DNA of 64,000 nt, taken from NCBI GenBank assembly GCA_026874595.1, contig CM049317.1, positions 17,945,382 to 18,009,381 of the forward strand. Direction: 5' to 3'. Origin of the DNA: Sipunculus nudus. Lineage: Eukaryota; Annelida; Sipuncula; Golfingiida; Sipunculidae. Positions 42,163 through 54,900 of the stretch are shown here, piece by piece. Each line of letters starts with the position of its first letter. The first letter of the stretch is position 1. Position numbers and translations under genes: made by a program. Below the pieces are notes generated by a model. That model had not been told where the DNA came from. It worked only from the letters and a program-made list of their open reading frames with translations, and did not search any database.

Positions 42163-42235
42163 CGCCCAACGTGGGGCTCGAACCCACGACCCTGAGATTA
42201 AGAGTCTCATGCTCTACCGACTGAGCTAGCCGGGC
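42163..42235 (-). tRNA. trnK-CUU: tRNA-Lys (CTT), copy 1
   Basis: The reverse strand reads GCCCGGCTAGCTCAGTCGGT ... GACTCTTAATC ... GGTTCGAGCCCCACG ... GGGCG, 73 nt, folding into a standard cloverleaf with anticodon CTT at plus positions 42200-42202. A and B boxes are canonical, and a T run (plus-strand A run) follows as the polymerase III terminator. Confidence 0.96.
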
Positions 42236-43160
42236 GCTGTTACCAGATGATAAAGAGGATGAGGAAATTCAGAACATCTTGGCAGGTGGTCAAATAGACT
42301 GGTGACGTAGGTCACTCGGTGCTCCCGGGTGATGTTAGCAACTGCTAACGCGGACTCGTTCTATATTTAACGACGCATGACCATGCAACGCTGTTATGTA
42401 TATGAGTTACATACACTAGTATACATTTGCAAGTGTCCTCATGCAGCTGATTGAAACTAATTATGTTGAACATGACACTCTAATGTTTTCGTTTACCTCA
42501 TACTTTACTATACTAGAAAGGAAGAGGTTAAAGTTATTCCTTGGTGAGTTTAATAATAATAAAAAAAAAACCAGTTCTCACAGGTTTATATATCTTTAGA
42601 TATTAACTTGTCTTGGGACATGACGTTGAATTACATTAGTAGCCTAGTCACTTAAGTTTTGATCTAGAATAGAAATTTACCAAAGAAGCCCGACAAGTTT
42701 ACATCGGTGGTTGTCAATAACCGGTATTCGATATAGTGCATGTGTGCGTTTTTGTGGATAACTCATACAATTGTTCTTGGCACCCTTAGATCACACTCAC
42801 GCACTCACAGACATACACACTCATACGCACCCACATACATACACAAATACATATATACATATAGGGTGTATATGAATGTGTATGTATGTATGCATGTATG
42901 TCAGTAGGAGGGTAGAATTACATGTATGTATGTACATATGTATGTATATAAGTTGTTTGTTTATTTGGAGAGTATACTCTATGTGTTGTACTCTATATGT
43001 GTATACTAGCTAATATATATGGAAAGTCTTTGGTGTAGGTCTACTTGTTACAGTGGCGGATCCAGAAATTCGAGAACAGGGGGCACTTATATACTTGGTG
43101 AGCGGTTGATGGGTATAAAACAAAATATATATATGCAATATTATATTACCTATATATAGA

Positions 43161-43207
<47 letters not shown>

Positions 43208-44478
43208 TGATTATTACTATAAACGTAATATTTTTTCAGTCTATGAAAAAAATATAAATATTGTTTTTTTTTATTTCATCTATATGAATAAAATCTAAAG
43301 CCATTTTCATTTGATTAATAAATTACAGGTACATGGGAGTGAAAATTGTTTAAAATTCCAATTATAAGGAGGATATTTTGAGGCACTGTTCACGAAAGTT
43401 ATGAGGATTTTCTGTTCCTCAACTACTGTTCTCTAAATTGCTTTTGCATAACGCAGTCGACTTTCAGAGGGTTTGGGTTCATGTGAGACTGGCTATAACA
43501 TTTATATTTCTTCAAAATTTTTATATTAACTGGAAAAAAAAAAACAAACAAACATTCATTTGTAACATGTTAATTAATATCTATACGATGGATGTGCGCG
43601 TCTGCGTTTTTTTAGCTTGCAAAATATTATCATTTAAATGTTATCTTCGTATTAATATCAATGATATGTTTAAGTCGCATGTTAAACTTTGCATTTAACG
43701 GGCTTTTGTGGTCTATTCAGCGCACAGGACTCAACAGAGCAGCCGGAGATTTCCACGGTCGTCCAAGCCCAAGCTGAGCATTGTTGGCTTATGAGAAGGC
43801 CTTAATTGACTCAGTCAAAATCAAATGCAAACATGGGGGGGGGGGGGGGGGGGTTCTTGGTGTTATGACCAAGCACATTTGACTAACGGAGAGACTCCCC
43901 CTTCCCCTCATCATAGAAACAGGGCTGTTCATTAATATCCTCATTTCTTAAAATAAGAATGTAATAAACTGTGGATAAATTAAAAATTTAATTTCTGGGA
44001 ATGAACAAATTAAAAATAAGTTACAAATATCTGGCAAATGAAATAAATAAAATTAATGATGTAACGGCTCAACGGGGGGGGGGGGGGCGCATCTTCTTGA
44101 TCGGCCACTTTTCTGTCATATACGCCTGTAATAAAGATATAATTCACTTTACAGTAAGATAGGGCAACCCATTTTAAATTTCTGATCATTAACAGGTGAG
44201 AGACATGAACAATTTCGTGAACTAAGGTGAAGTGATTAATTATCATGTGTACCGTGTCTATTTACATTCCAGACCAAATTGCACGGTATCCTATCTATTT
44301 GAAGGAAATGTCCATTCTTTGCTCCCAGTTATGGAGCGCGTATATCAACCATCGATCACTTAGCAATCAACATAAAATATTATCTGCGCGGTTTGGGTTC
44401 CATAAATACAGTTGCACGAAGCACGTCTTCACGCCAACTTACTCTCCCAAAACGTTAAGCAATTTAGCTGTATCAATC
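42163..44478. repeat. segmental duplication, copy 1
   Basis: It begins exactly at the tRNA 3' end and matches 45016-46994 in order: the tRNA, GGTGACGTAGGTCACTCGG, CCTCATACTTTACTAT, CAGTGGCGGATCCA, and GTGAAGTGATTAATTATCATG then TGCACGGTAT. The copies differ by many substitutions and indels, so the event is not recent. Confidence 0.85.
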
Positions 44479-44534
44479 ACCCCCCCCCCCCCCCCCCCCC
44501 CCCCCGAATTTTCCAAACCCTGAAGCCGCCCCTG
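43051..44534. mobile_element. possible hAT-like element within copy 1
   Basis: The left end CAGTGGCGGATCCAG and right end TGAAGCCGCCCCTG are imperfect inverted repeats. The flanking 8-mers do not match, so no target duplication supports it. Copy 2 has only the left end (45913). Confidence 0.3.
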
Positions 44535-45015
44535 TATACGACAAGCCTACGGGCTTCATGATCATACAGTCGCAAAGGTATCGATTTTCCGCCTAGAGTC
44601 TGTTGTTTGGATGCCGGTCCATACCACTCTATAGGGTCACCTCACATCGTCGCGGTACCCACTGAGTGAGTCGCCCCGAAGATGAAGATCTGGTGTAAAT
44701 CTGTTTAAGCTCCATTATTCCTCCTGCAGCATGAAGAGACCACAAAACCACATATCCAACTATAGTTTGCAGATTTGGGCATGAGGGCAAAAGTGTTATT
44801 CTGATCTAAAGTCAACCAACACACTTTACCATTGAAACCAAACTCACCGCAAATACATCAGCTCTCACTGATCTTTCTCCTCCGATTACTTTTGTCTCGC
44901 ACTGGCACGGGTCCGCTAGTATTACAAATAACACGAATATGTGTATACTCAGCCAGACCACAACAAAATATAAATGAACGTTAAGAAAGTAAAAATATTT
45001 TAAAATGTTTTCAAT
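44479..45015. other. spacer between duplicated tRNA-Lys segments
   Basis: A C run of about 26 bases, then about 500 bp of sequence with no recognised gene or repeat. Confidence 0.5.
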
Positions 45016-45088
45016 CGCCCAACGTGGGGCTCGAACCCACGACCCTGAGATTAAGAGTCTCATGCTCTACCGACTGAGCTAGCCGGGC
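45016..45088 (-). tRNA. trnK-CUU: tRNA-Lys (CTT), copy 2
   Basis: It is identical over 73 nt to the copy at 42163-42235, while the surrounding duplicated DNA has diverged. That contrast indicates purifying selection on, or gene conversion of, both tRNA genes. TTTT runs follow on the minus strand. Confidence 0.96.
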
Positions 45089-45780
45089 ACTGTTGCCGGT
45101 TGATACAGGGGATGAGCAAATTCAGAACCTCTTGGCAGGTGACTGGTGACGTAGGTCACTCGGTGCTCCGTTGATGTAACAAACTGCTAACGCGGACTCC
45201 GCTATATATATTATTATTATTAACGACGCATGACCATGCAACGCTGTTATGTATGTGAGTTACATATGCATTTGCAAATGCGGCTGATTGAAAGTGATTA
45301 TGCTGCGCATAAAACTAATGTTTTGGTTAACCTCATACTTTACTATGCTAGAAAAGAAGAGGTTAAAATTATTCCACGGTAAGTTTAGTTGAAAAAAAAA
45401 CAGTTCTCTCTGGTGTACATAACTAAAGGTTAACTTATCATGGGACCTGACGTTGAATTACATTAGTAGCCTAGTCACCACACTTGATCCAGACTAGAGA
45501 TTTACCATAGAAGCCTGATAAGTTTACATCGATGGTTGTCACTAACAGTGTTCGAGTTATTGTGTGGGTTTGTGTGGATAACTCATAAAATTGTTTTTGA
45601 CGCCCTCAGATCACACTCACGCACAGTGACGCACTCACACACATATTACATACACAACATACATACATACACACATGTATATATACATAGATGATTGTGT
45701 CTATCGGCGTGCCTGTGTGTTTAATGTATGTGTATGTATGCATGTATGCAAGTCAGCAAGTAGGCATGTATGAATGTATG

Positions 45781-45828
<48 letters not shown>

Positions 45829-46994
45829 AGTTGTTTGCTTGTTTCGAGAGAGTACTCTATATGTAGTACTTTCTATGTGTGTACTAGCTTGTCTTTGGTG
45901 TGGGTCTACTTACAGTGGCGGATCCAAAAAAATCGAGAGGGGGCACTAATATACTGGGTAAGCGATATATGGGTATAAAGCAAAATATACAAGCAATATT
46001 ATATTACCAATATATATAAATATATATATATATATGTATACAAATATTAATTATTACCATACACGCATTATATTTACAGCCTTTTAAAATATAAATATTT
46101 GATTTTTTTATTTCATCTATATGAATGAATTCTAAAGCCATGTCCATTTGAAAAGTTAATTACAGGTACACGGGGAGGGTATATGGGAGTGAGAAATTTG
46201 TCTTAGTTGCAATGAAAGGAGGACATTTTGAGGCAACATTCACAAAAAAATATGAGAATTTTCTGTTCCTAAACTACTGTTCTCTTAATTGCTTTTGCAT
46301 AGCGTAGTCCAATTTTAGAGGGCTTGGGTTCAGAGACCAGCTATGACATTGATATTTCTTAAAAATAATGGATATTAACTGGAAAGGCCAAACTTTCATT
46401 TGTAACATGTTTATATCGATATGATTAATGTGCGCATCATCGTTTTTAACTTGCTAAAATATAATCATTTAAATGTTATCTTCTTATTTATATAATTGAT
46501 ATGTTTAAGTCGCATGTTAAACGTTGCATTTTACCTGCTTCTGTTGTTTAGTCAGCACACCGGACTCAACAGAGCAGCCGTGAGAGTTTTCACGGTCGAC
46601 CCAGCCAAAGCTGAGCTCTGTTGTCTGATTAGAAGGCCTTGCCTCAGTCATAGGCAAAAGCCAAAGGGGGGGGGGGGGGGGGGGGCGGGCGAGCCTTCAA
46701 TTCACTTTACATTTAGATAGGGCAACCCGTTTTAAAATTTTGTTCATTAACAGTTGAGAGACATGAACAATTTCTTGCACTAAGGTGAAGTGATTAATTA
46801 TCATGTGTACCGTGTGTTTATGTACATTTCAGAGCAAACTGCACGGTATACGATTTATCTGAAGGTAATGTCCATACATTTGCTCGATCCAGTTGTGAAT
46901 TGCGCGGTTGGGGTTCCGTAACTAAAGCTGCACCAAGCAGATATTCATGCAAACTTACTCACTCAAAACGTTAAGCCATTATAGCTATATCAAT
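45016..46994. repeat. segmental duplication, copy 2
   Basis: A direct copy of 42163-44478, shorter mainly through indels and different microsatellite lengths (AT tract at 45785-45825). It ends near TATATCAATG, shortly after the shared AAAACGTTAAGC. Confidence 0.85.
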
Positions 46995-47225
46995 GCCAAG
47001 TTCTCCAGTGATTGCTGTGCCCCGTCTCTCCTGATTATAAACGGTACATTTCTTGCAGGTATATGTAAACTAAACGAAAGGTGGCATGGAGGGGGTTGGG
47101 TGAGGGAAATTCGATGTATTGAATCTTAAAAGAACCTCTTTAACCACTCTCATTATTAGTTATCTTAATTCCTGATAATGTACACTGTGATTTACCACAT
47201 TGTGAAAATAAAAACATAAATTTTC

Positions 47226-47575
47226 ATGCTAAGGAATGCAAGCATCAACCATGTAGGGGAGGTCTCTATTGTGGGATGCTTACCAACTTGTGCTTGCATT
47301 CACTTATTCGGCCCATATTGCATAAGTGGCTATATATATTTGAATATTCCTCGATTACGTTCCTGCATCTGGATCATGTGCCGGATCCACACCAAAATCT
47401 AATCAATTTTTCACCGGTGCATTCATGAAAACCCGTGTAAAATTTCATTAGTTTCCGTTCTTGATTCCTTGATTTATGTTGTGAACTAACAGACACACAG
47501 ACACACTCAAATACACAAGAACACACACGCACGAACGGGGATGAACGTATACCCTCCTGGAGGAGGCAATAAATG
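47226..47575 (+). repeat. dispersed repeat, fullest copy
   Basis: It starts CATGCTAAGGAATGCAAGC, passes GGTCTCTATTGTGGGATGC, TGCATTCACTTATTCGGCC, CTGGATCATGTGCCGGATCC and GTTTCCGTTCTTGATTCC, and ends with ACACA-rich tail and CCTCCTGGAGGAGGCAATAAA. The 3' hairpin-like CCTCC...GGAGG end followed by a short A-rich motif suggests a non-LTR-derived SINE. Confidence 0.6.
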
Positions 47576-47705
47576 AGGTTTGTTTCGGAATCTTTCAAGA
47601 AAATCACCAGGAATTTCCTTTTCTGACAGTGCTTTTTTCCCTTTTTTTTTTCTCTATGACTTCCGCAAATACAGGTATGTCTCAAATGTTCCTATCTAGA
47701 TCTGC

Positions 47706-47751
<46 letters not shown>

Positions 47752-48670
47752 GATTACATTTACCCTGACATCCTACAGTACATATATCTCCAACAAAAAA
47801 TGCTCAGAAATTGCTGTAAATTAAATGGCGCTATCATCAACGTCACGGAGTGCGTCCACAACAATTGCTTCATCTGTTCAAAGATGGAGGAATGTCATGG
47901 CCTCACTGCCTCCTAGCGGCAATTTTTCCACGCTGAAGTAAACTGACGTAAGAGGGTCGATTTATATCAAGTCAGAGTGTCGTGAACCGTACGTTTAAAT
48001 ATCAGTGGGGATGCAGGTATTTTTTATTTATACCACGCCGTGTGACTCCAAAGTATGCCGTCACGTAAATTACACCAGAGCAAACGTAATATTTTTGTAT
48101 ACTTTCTAAAAAGAACTACCAGTTCACGAAAAGATTCCGCTCCAAGTATATATAAAACTACAGGTAAATTCACCTGAATTTATTTTTAATTTATGACCGC
48201 TTACTAGCATATACCCCATAAGTTTGATAGACAAATCCTGAGAGGAACAGGAATGACGGAGGGTACCACAGAGATGGGATTTACACAGTCATGTGTAATA
48301 TTTTACGTTAAATCCTATTTAGGGGAAAATGTAAAAAATACCGTATGTTCATACAAATATGGATACAACAACAAGGATGGCCATTGAAATGTAGTTTTCC
48401 GTTTGACTTGGTTCACGTCTCAAGTAGGTCATTCATATTACATACGCCTACTAAGTTTACGTATTCACGGCCCTAAAAACTTCATACAAGTGGATTAACT
48501 AAATAAAATCGGCCAATTCACTAAAAAATCATATAATAAGGCCTGCATAGCCCGCAAAAAAACTTGATTGTAAACTTTTAACCATCAGACAGACAGACAG
48601 ACATACACACACCAGGGATAGGTGAAATTAGTAAAAAATTTCTACAGCATTTTATTATTTTTTTTTTCAG
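47576..48670. other. region upstream of gene C coding start
   Basis: It contains an AT microsatellite (47707-47748) and an open stretch to 47916 that reads a cysteine-rich ECVHNNCFICSKMEEC. The strong pyrimidine tract and CAG just before 48671 imply a 5' untranslated exon somewhere upstream, which I could not locate. Confidence 0.4.
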
Positions 48671-48697
48671 ATATCCTGATAACACCGATACTCAGCC

Positions 48698-48928
48698 ATG
48701 CAACTGATTGACTTCGAATGTGATTCTTGTGAAAGACCCGAGAGGGCACTGGTGTTGGAGACATGGCTGTTCGTCCATTACTCCCCAGCGCAAGACGAAC
48801 AGCAACCTGGCAAGATGGCGCAGAAAAAAGAGCATTCCGGGAAGAATAATACGAATGCTGGGAAGGCTCACGTGACTCTAAACATTTACCTTGTTGATAG
48901 ACTCTGCGCCCATGCAGACTTCGAAAAG
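48698..48928 (+). CDS. gene C exon 1 (coding)
   Basis: The ATG in context AGCCATGC lies 28 nt after a strong acceptor (TTTTTTTTTTCAG at 48670); donor AAG|GTAAAG. It encodes ALVLETWLFVHYS, a lysine-rich loop and VTLNIYLVDRLC. Confidence 0.75.
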
Positions 48929-51894
48929 GTAAAGCACATGCAAATGCTCACGGAAACGGTCAGTTAGTTACGTATCTGTAATACAGTCCCTCTTTGGGTA
49001 ATAGGGGATTATTTCTAAAGTGATTGTATCAGTGATATAGTCGATTTAACACCACCTGAGTCCTCGTGCGAGCCAAGTCAAGGCTACTCGAGTTCAAGTG
49101 CTTGATTTCCGAGTCCAAGTGCACATTCTGCAAGTCCAAGTTGTCTGGAACTCTAGTCCAAGTCTGCATCCGAATCTAATAAAATCTCCTTTTTACATTA
49201 AACTTAAAATTGAAATTTTAGATTAATGTTAATATTTTATGTAAGTTTGCACATTCTTTTTACTTAAATGTTTAATCACTATTAGCTCTGCCAGTGCAGA
49301 GGTAAAGGATGTGAGGAAATACTCTTTTTCATGTTATATTCTGTTAGAAGTTCGCATTTGTATATCACTGCTTTTATATTATGTGGTAAGTTTCCCATCT
49401 ATTGTACTCGAGATGGACTCAGCATGATTTTTCGAGTGACAGTCCATACCCCATAGCCTGAGTACGAGTCCGAGTCCAGGACTCTCTAGTCTAAATCCGA
49501 GTCCAAGTCCCTAAAAAGGTTGGTTCGCGTCTTGACTCGAGACCTTCCTCACTATATCGTGTCTTTTTATAATAAATTTCATCTTTTCTAATCTCCACCT
49601 CCTGTTCTCGTCCTCAATAATGGTGCAAACCATCATTCAGCTAATTACTCCTTTCTCATATAATTTTCATATATGTCTCACATAGATGTGTATCTAGCAT
49701 AACATATTTCAAGCTTATATGAGGATAAATGAACAATGAGGCAATGAACACATGAAACAATGCGTAAAAGTTTTCGTAGTCTGTCTAAAGTAGTGAGAAT
49801 CTAGTGTCAATAGTAAATTCTTTTAGAGATACCGAAAAAAGTCTTCGATTATTAGGGGCCGGTTGCTCTTCTATTTTACGACAATCAAACGATACACAGT
49901 GTTTACGACAATCAAACGATACACTGTGTATAAATGAAATAATGCACATTTTTGCAACCTTAGTTATCTTAATTTGAAAACTGTACTTAAACTGTAGACG
50001 GTATATTTAGCAAATGACAATAAAATAAAAGATATAATAACAATTCCTCACATGTGATTTCAATGTTAAGGTAAACCTTTTTTTGCATATTGTTTTATCT
50101 TTTGGAATGTCCTTTCTTTGGGCCCAGCTTCTAGAAGCGCGGGAAGGTACAAAACGACTTCCGGTGAGCAGAGTCATACAGCTGCCCCCTGGCGGTAAGC
50201 TGCGACCTGACCACACCATCCTGATCAGCCTTGACCCCTGGGATACCAGCTGGTCCTTAATGTCAGGTGGTTCACAGGGACCAGCAAGGATAGAAAAGGT
50301 GAACACACAAATACAACTAGACACTGAGGAACCCATACAGACGTACCAAAAATTGTATACACGGAGTATTTCACATCAATAAGGCCCAAAAAAGGTATGG
50401 TTCTCAGGCACCGCCTGCGTCATTTTTAACCCCCGAATAAAAATAAAAAAAGTTATTTTGATTTTCATCTTTCCAAAAGATTAATTAATACAATTTTGAT
50501 AAGATTTCCTTTGTTATGTAGTGTTTTACCTGTTAAGCAAAACAAAATCTGTTATTATCATGCTTTTCCTTGATCATATGACATTTTTATCGAAACATTA
50601 AAAAAAGGTTAAAAAAAAAAAAAAATCGCCCGCCCGCACTGATTTCTGAAAAAAGTGCCTTGGGACCATACCTTTTTTTGGCCTTACCATGATTCATTTA
50701 CTATATCTATACTTTACTATAATATATTTACATACTATATGCGTGAAAGTCAGCTATATTCACCTGTCTACGTTGTAGAAGTTATGTCAAATCTGCGCAC
50801 ATATCAATGATTCTGGTATTTACTGCTGAGACAGGCTTTCATAACGTCTCTATTAGCTGTTTATCTACAACAGTTAGTTAACACGGTACATGCGTCTGTG
50901 TTGACGAACAGAAAAATGTGTAACCGAAAATCTTTGGTGGTATATATGTGCCGAGGCTGAAAGGTCAGAGGGTTCCTTTTTGATTGCGTTTGGGATATTT
51001 TATTTGGGATATTTTATTTGGGATATTTTATTTGGGATATTTTATTTGGGATATTTTACTGGCCTCCAACGTATTATAAACACGTGGATATAAGCAAAAC
51101 AAACAGACTGTATACCGTAGAATTGGCGGTTTTTGTTGCATAATTTAATAAATGTTTTCAGGGATTATCTTTAGGTAAATGACTTCCGATGTCGGAATAG
51201 ACCCCTTTGCGGCCTTGCTAAACGATTGTTTTTCATCTCGAGAAAACACTGCTTTAAAAATGTCTATCTGAGGAAAAAAGAATTAGGACTGTATCCACAC
51301 TAGCGAATAATCCGTATCGGCCTACTCTGGCCGCACTAGGATACTAATACGGTGGTATAAAGTAGTTCGGTTTACTTTAGTCTGGTTTATGTCAACCGGT
51401 TCCTGGTGCGAACAGATTAATCCGTTTCTAGCCTGAGATAGGCCAGCTTTGCTGCAATTAGATCCAATCCTTCCCATGAAAATCACATTTTTTTTGCAAA
51501 TACAGTAGATCGGATTAACTCACGTTTCATCTAATAAACTGATTTAGGCCTTTGTAAAGCGAAATACAGCGCTGACGCAAAGCGTATTACTTCAAGACTG
51601 AAGTAAACCGGTTTACTATAATCCGATTTACATGCTTACTGAATTTTGATACGGGCCTAATTTACATGAGTAGTGTTTTTGCTCTAATAACCGTTTCTGT
51701 CAAAGTGATGACCACTTATATCACTTAATCTTCAGTAAACCTTATATATCTATAGATTATAATAAACCTTTCTTGGGCACACAGAGAAAAAATCGTTTTA
51801 ACTCTTTTTTCGTATGTAGAAAAATGCTCCCCGGGATCACCGATATTGGGTTCATATATTACACAGAATAAAAGAAAGACAGACAAAACCCTGC

Positions 51895-51959
<65 letters not shown>

Positions 51960-54900
51960 TTAGTTCAGGACTTCTATCAACATGAGTTTAACGTTGTTTC
52001 GTGAAAGCCTCTCATCTTTAAAAACCCTCACTCAGAAACGCGCTGCTAACGGGGAGGACAAGCTGTTCATATACCGTTGTATTTTTGATCGCCCGCATAC
52101 ATAGTTGCCCAGTATTTTTTTAATATGTGTCTGCATTTGCTCGCAAGTTCTTTATTTAGTATAGTGTTGACCAAAAGGTCCTTTTATTGTAAAGGGTTTT
52201 AATACTATTGCTACTGCTAACTCATTCATTCATAGATGTTATATTCATTAAGATGTTATTCATTTATATATGTATGAAGTCTCTCTACAGGGTGACTTCC
52301 TCGGACTATCTTTAAAAAGCCCTTTTGCAAAAGTAAGTATCGAAGAGAGGACACATAGCTAATATTGAGGAATCGGTGGAGTTATTGTTTTATTTTTCCC
52401 TTTTTTCTATATTTTTCAGAAAATAAAAATTGACGATATCGCTTGCTGTCACAAAGGTGGACTGGTAGTTCAAGCGGCTCAGTTTATGTTGGTTGCACAA
52501 GGCGCTGCTAAAAGAGACTTTAAAGCTTGGCTTAAATTCGTGGTCAGTCGAGACGATAACACGCCCATCAAATCCTCGCGCATGCGCTCTCGGAGCACCG
52601 GGGATCTGTGGTCCAGTAGGAGTTTAATGAAACTGAACGAGTTGGATGGATCGAAGAAAGAAACGGAAGTTTACCTGAATTTCAACCTCTCACATGTAAG
52701 TAAATACCTATCATATTGATAAGATAATTTTTTTTTATATCACCAAAAACAGTGTAGGAATTATTCATATGACCTGTAGAAAAAGAAGCACTCTTGTTGA
52801 AATATTGTATCTGGTTAAGAAAATTCACATGCATATCAACAAAAAATTCTGAATTAAAGTAAATTTTCACAAACAATATAGCGCTGTATCTGGGTTAACC
52901 GTTGAACAATGTAATATTTATCTGGGATTAATTGTAAATAATGTGAATAATAAACTTTGCCCGAATAACGTATAGATTACAAATGTAAATGTGAACATTT
53001 CTTACTTAACTTTAACCCACCCTACACCTAGTTATTTAGGGTAATATGAAACAGCTCATATAAACCTCTCTTTTTGCCTCGTTCTATTAAGATACACCCT
53101 CAACATCGCTGATCTAGCTGATATGAATACTTCTGCTCACACCCCGCGATATGTATTGAATAATAAAATATGAGAAAGATCGTCCCTAGGGGATTTTACC
53201 CTCACACATTTGAGGGTAAATCCGATTTAAAAAAACTGAATATGTGTTTGTTCCTCTGTTCATACATTGTTAGGTAATTTAAAAGGGGCTGACGTTATAT
53301 CGATCGTATATGTTGAGGGAACCCGAGATAGTGATTTTTAGGAAAGAAAACCGCTGGTCGAGGTGTCTGCTCACCCATTGGCGAGTATATGAATAGTAAT
53401 ACATCTCATTTAAGTTTCTATGTATTAAACGCGAAAGGACACAAGTGCGCCTACATATTAAAAGAGAACCGCTTGAGAAAACTCTTCAAATATTAACAAA
53501 ACACATATGTTTGTAAAACAGTACGTTATACCTCCGGTCCTATAGACCGTTATTTACGGCGTGGCAGAGATAGCCTTTAGCCCCTTATGATAAAAAGAAA
53601 AAAAAAAACACAGTCGGAATGGACGATACATTTTGTCTTCAGTGTTTATCGGTGACATTGAAGGGCCATCTCATCGCCCTTGTGTATTGTAATCTCGTGT
53701 TAAGGATTTTTTAAATGTAACCCACATCTGTTTTTATAGATCAGGCCTATTCGAGTACATGGAGTTATTTGTCTTAAAGATGCATGTTGATATTTGATCA
53801 TATCAAAAGCATTCTTTTTAATGAAGCACTGTGCATGCTTATAGTCAACTCTGTATCTTAGTACGTAACACAGCCTCTGTCTGTGCTGAGGTCAGGCCGT
53901 CTACCCGTTTACTGGGAATTGTACAACTCTAATCTGAACTAAAATTGTCCGAAATATATTAAATCCATTCACTACAACGATACCAATGCAACAGGTTGGA
54001 TGACTTTTGCTGTACATAGCTCTGTATGGCTTATCTCACGGCTCAAATTAGGCTTACCAGCCTACTGAGTAGTTTATATTGCGCTCCCCTCGCTATTTGT
54101 TAAGCCTGTAGCGTCTCCATTATATCTCCTCGTTTCTTAATGTCAGACAGACTCTCATCTTTATTAGTATAGTCTGTTCCACCACCCCTGTCCACCTTTT
54201 TTTCGTGGTTACCATTTTTGCAAGTCAAAGAACGCAAAAATGTTTACCCCTAGACCAGAAAAAGGAAACCTTATGTCATTTCCCTGCAAACAATATAAAC
54301 ACATTTAGGAGTAACTAGTCTAATCTGTAGCGACATCTTGACACCAGTCAATGAAATGGGATTGGCAGGAAGCATTGCTGACGTCATAATAGACGTGACC
54401 ATCGAAGGAGCACCCATATTCACGGGACCACAATCAAGAGCTGATGACCGCTGTTTACAGCATGGCTTGAATTCTCCTGAACCTGAATTCTCATGTGTTA
54501 CGTCACATTACTTCATATCTATATCCAAGGAGCATAAAAAATGGTCAGACGCCATGAACTACGGATATATATGAAACAAGTTCTGCCATTGGTGCAAGTT
54601 TTGTTTGGCACGTTTGTCATCTGTGGAGATAATCGCAAAAATTCAGATGGACAGGGGTTGAGAAACGGACCGTAACAGGAAACCGCAATCTGTGAAATTT
54701 TATATTTTAAAATAGTACCAATATTATGACATCAAATCGGTGCTGTGATGGCTCCGCTATACCATACGGTGATGACGTCATCATGACGAAGTAATTCTTT
54801 ACTGGCGGCATCTGTACTTTTTTGTTAACAGAACATGTCATAATTAAGTAAAGTGGACGGTTGTGAAAGATTGGACCAGATATTGGTAACGGGCGATCTT

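Noticed and set aside
50990-51058. Regular short repeats as a CRISPR array
   Set aside because: The units are contiguous without unique spacers, and the DNA is clearly eukaryotic.
54319-54574. Open frame reading MGLAGSIADVIIDVTIEG in gene C intron 4, a possible exon
   Set aside because: Exon 4 ends and exon 5 starts in phase 0. The only nearby acceptors would open this frame in the wrong phase, no proper donor follows, and the frame runs into a stop. Skipping it leaves a clean junction.
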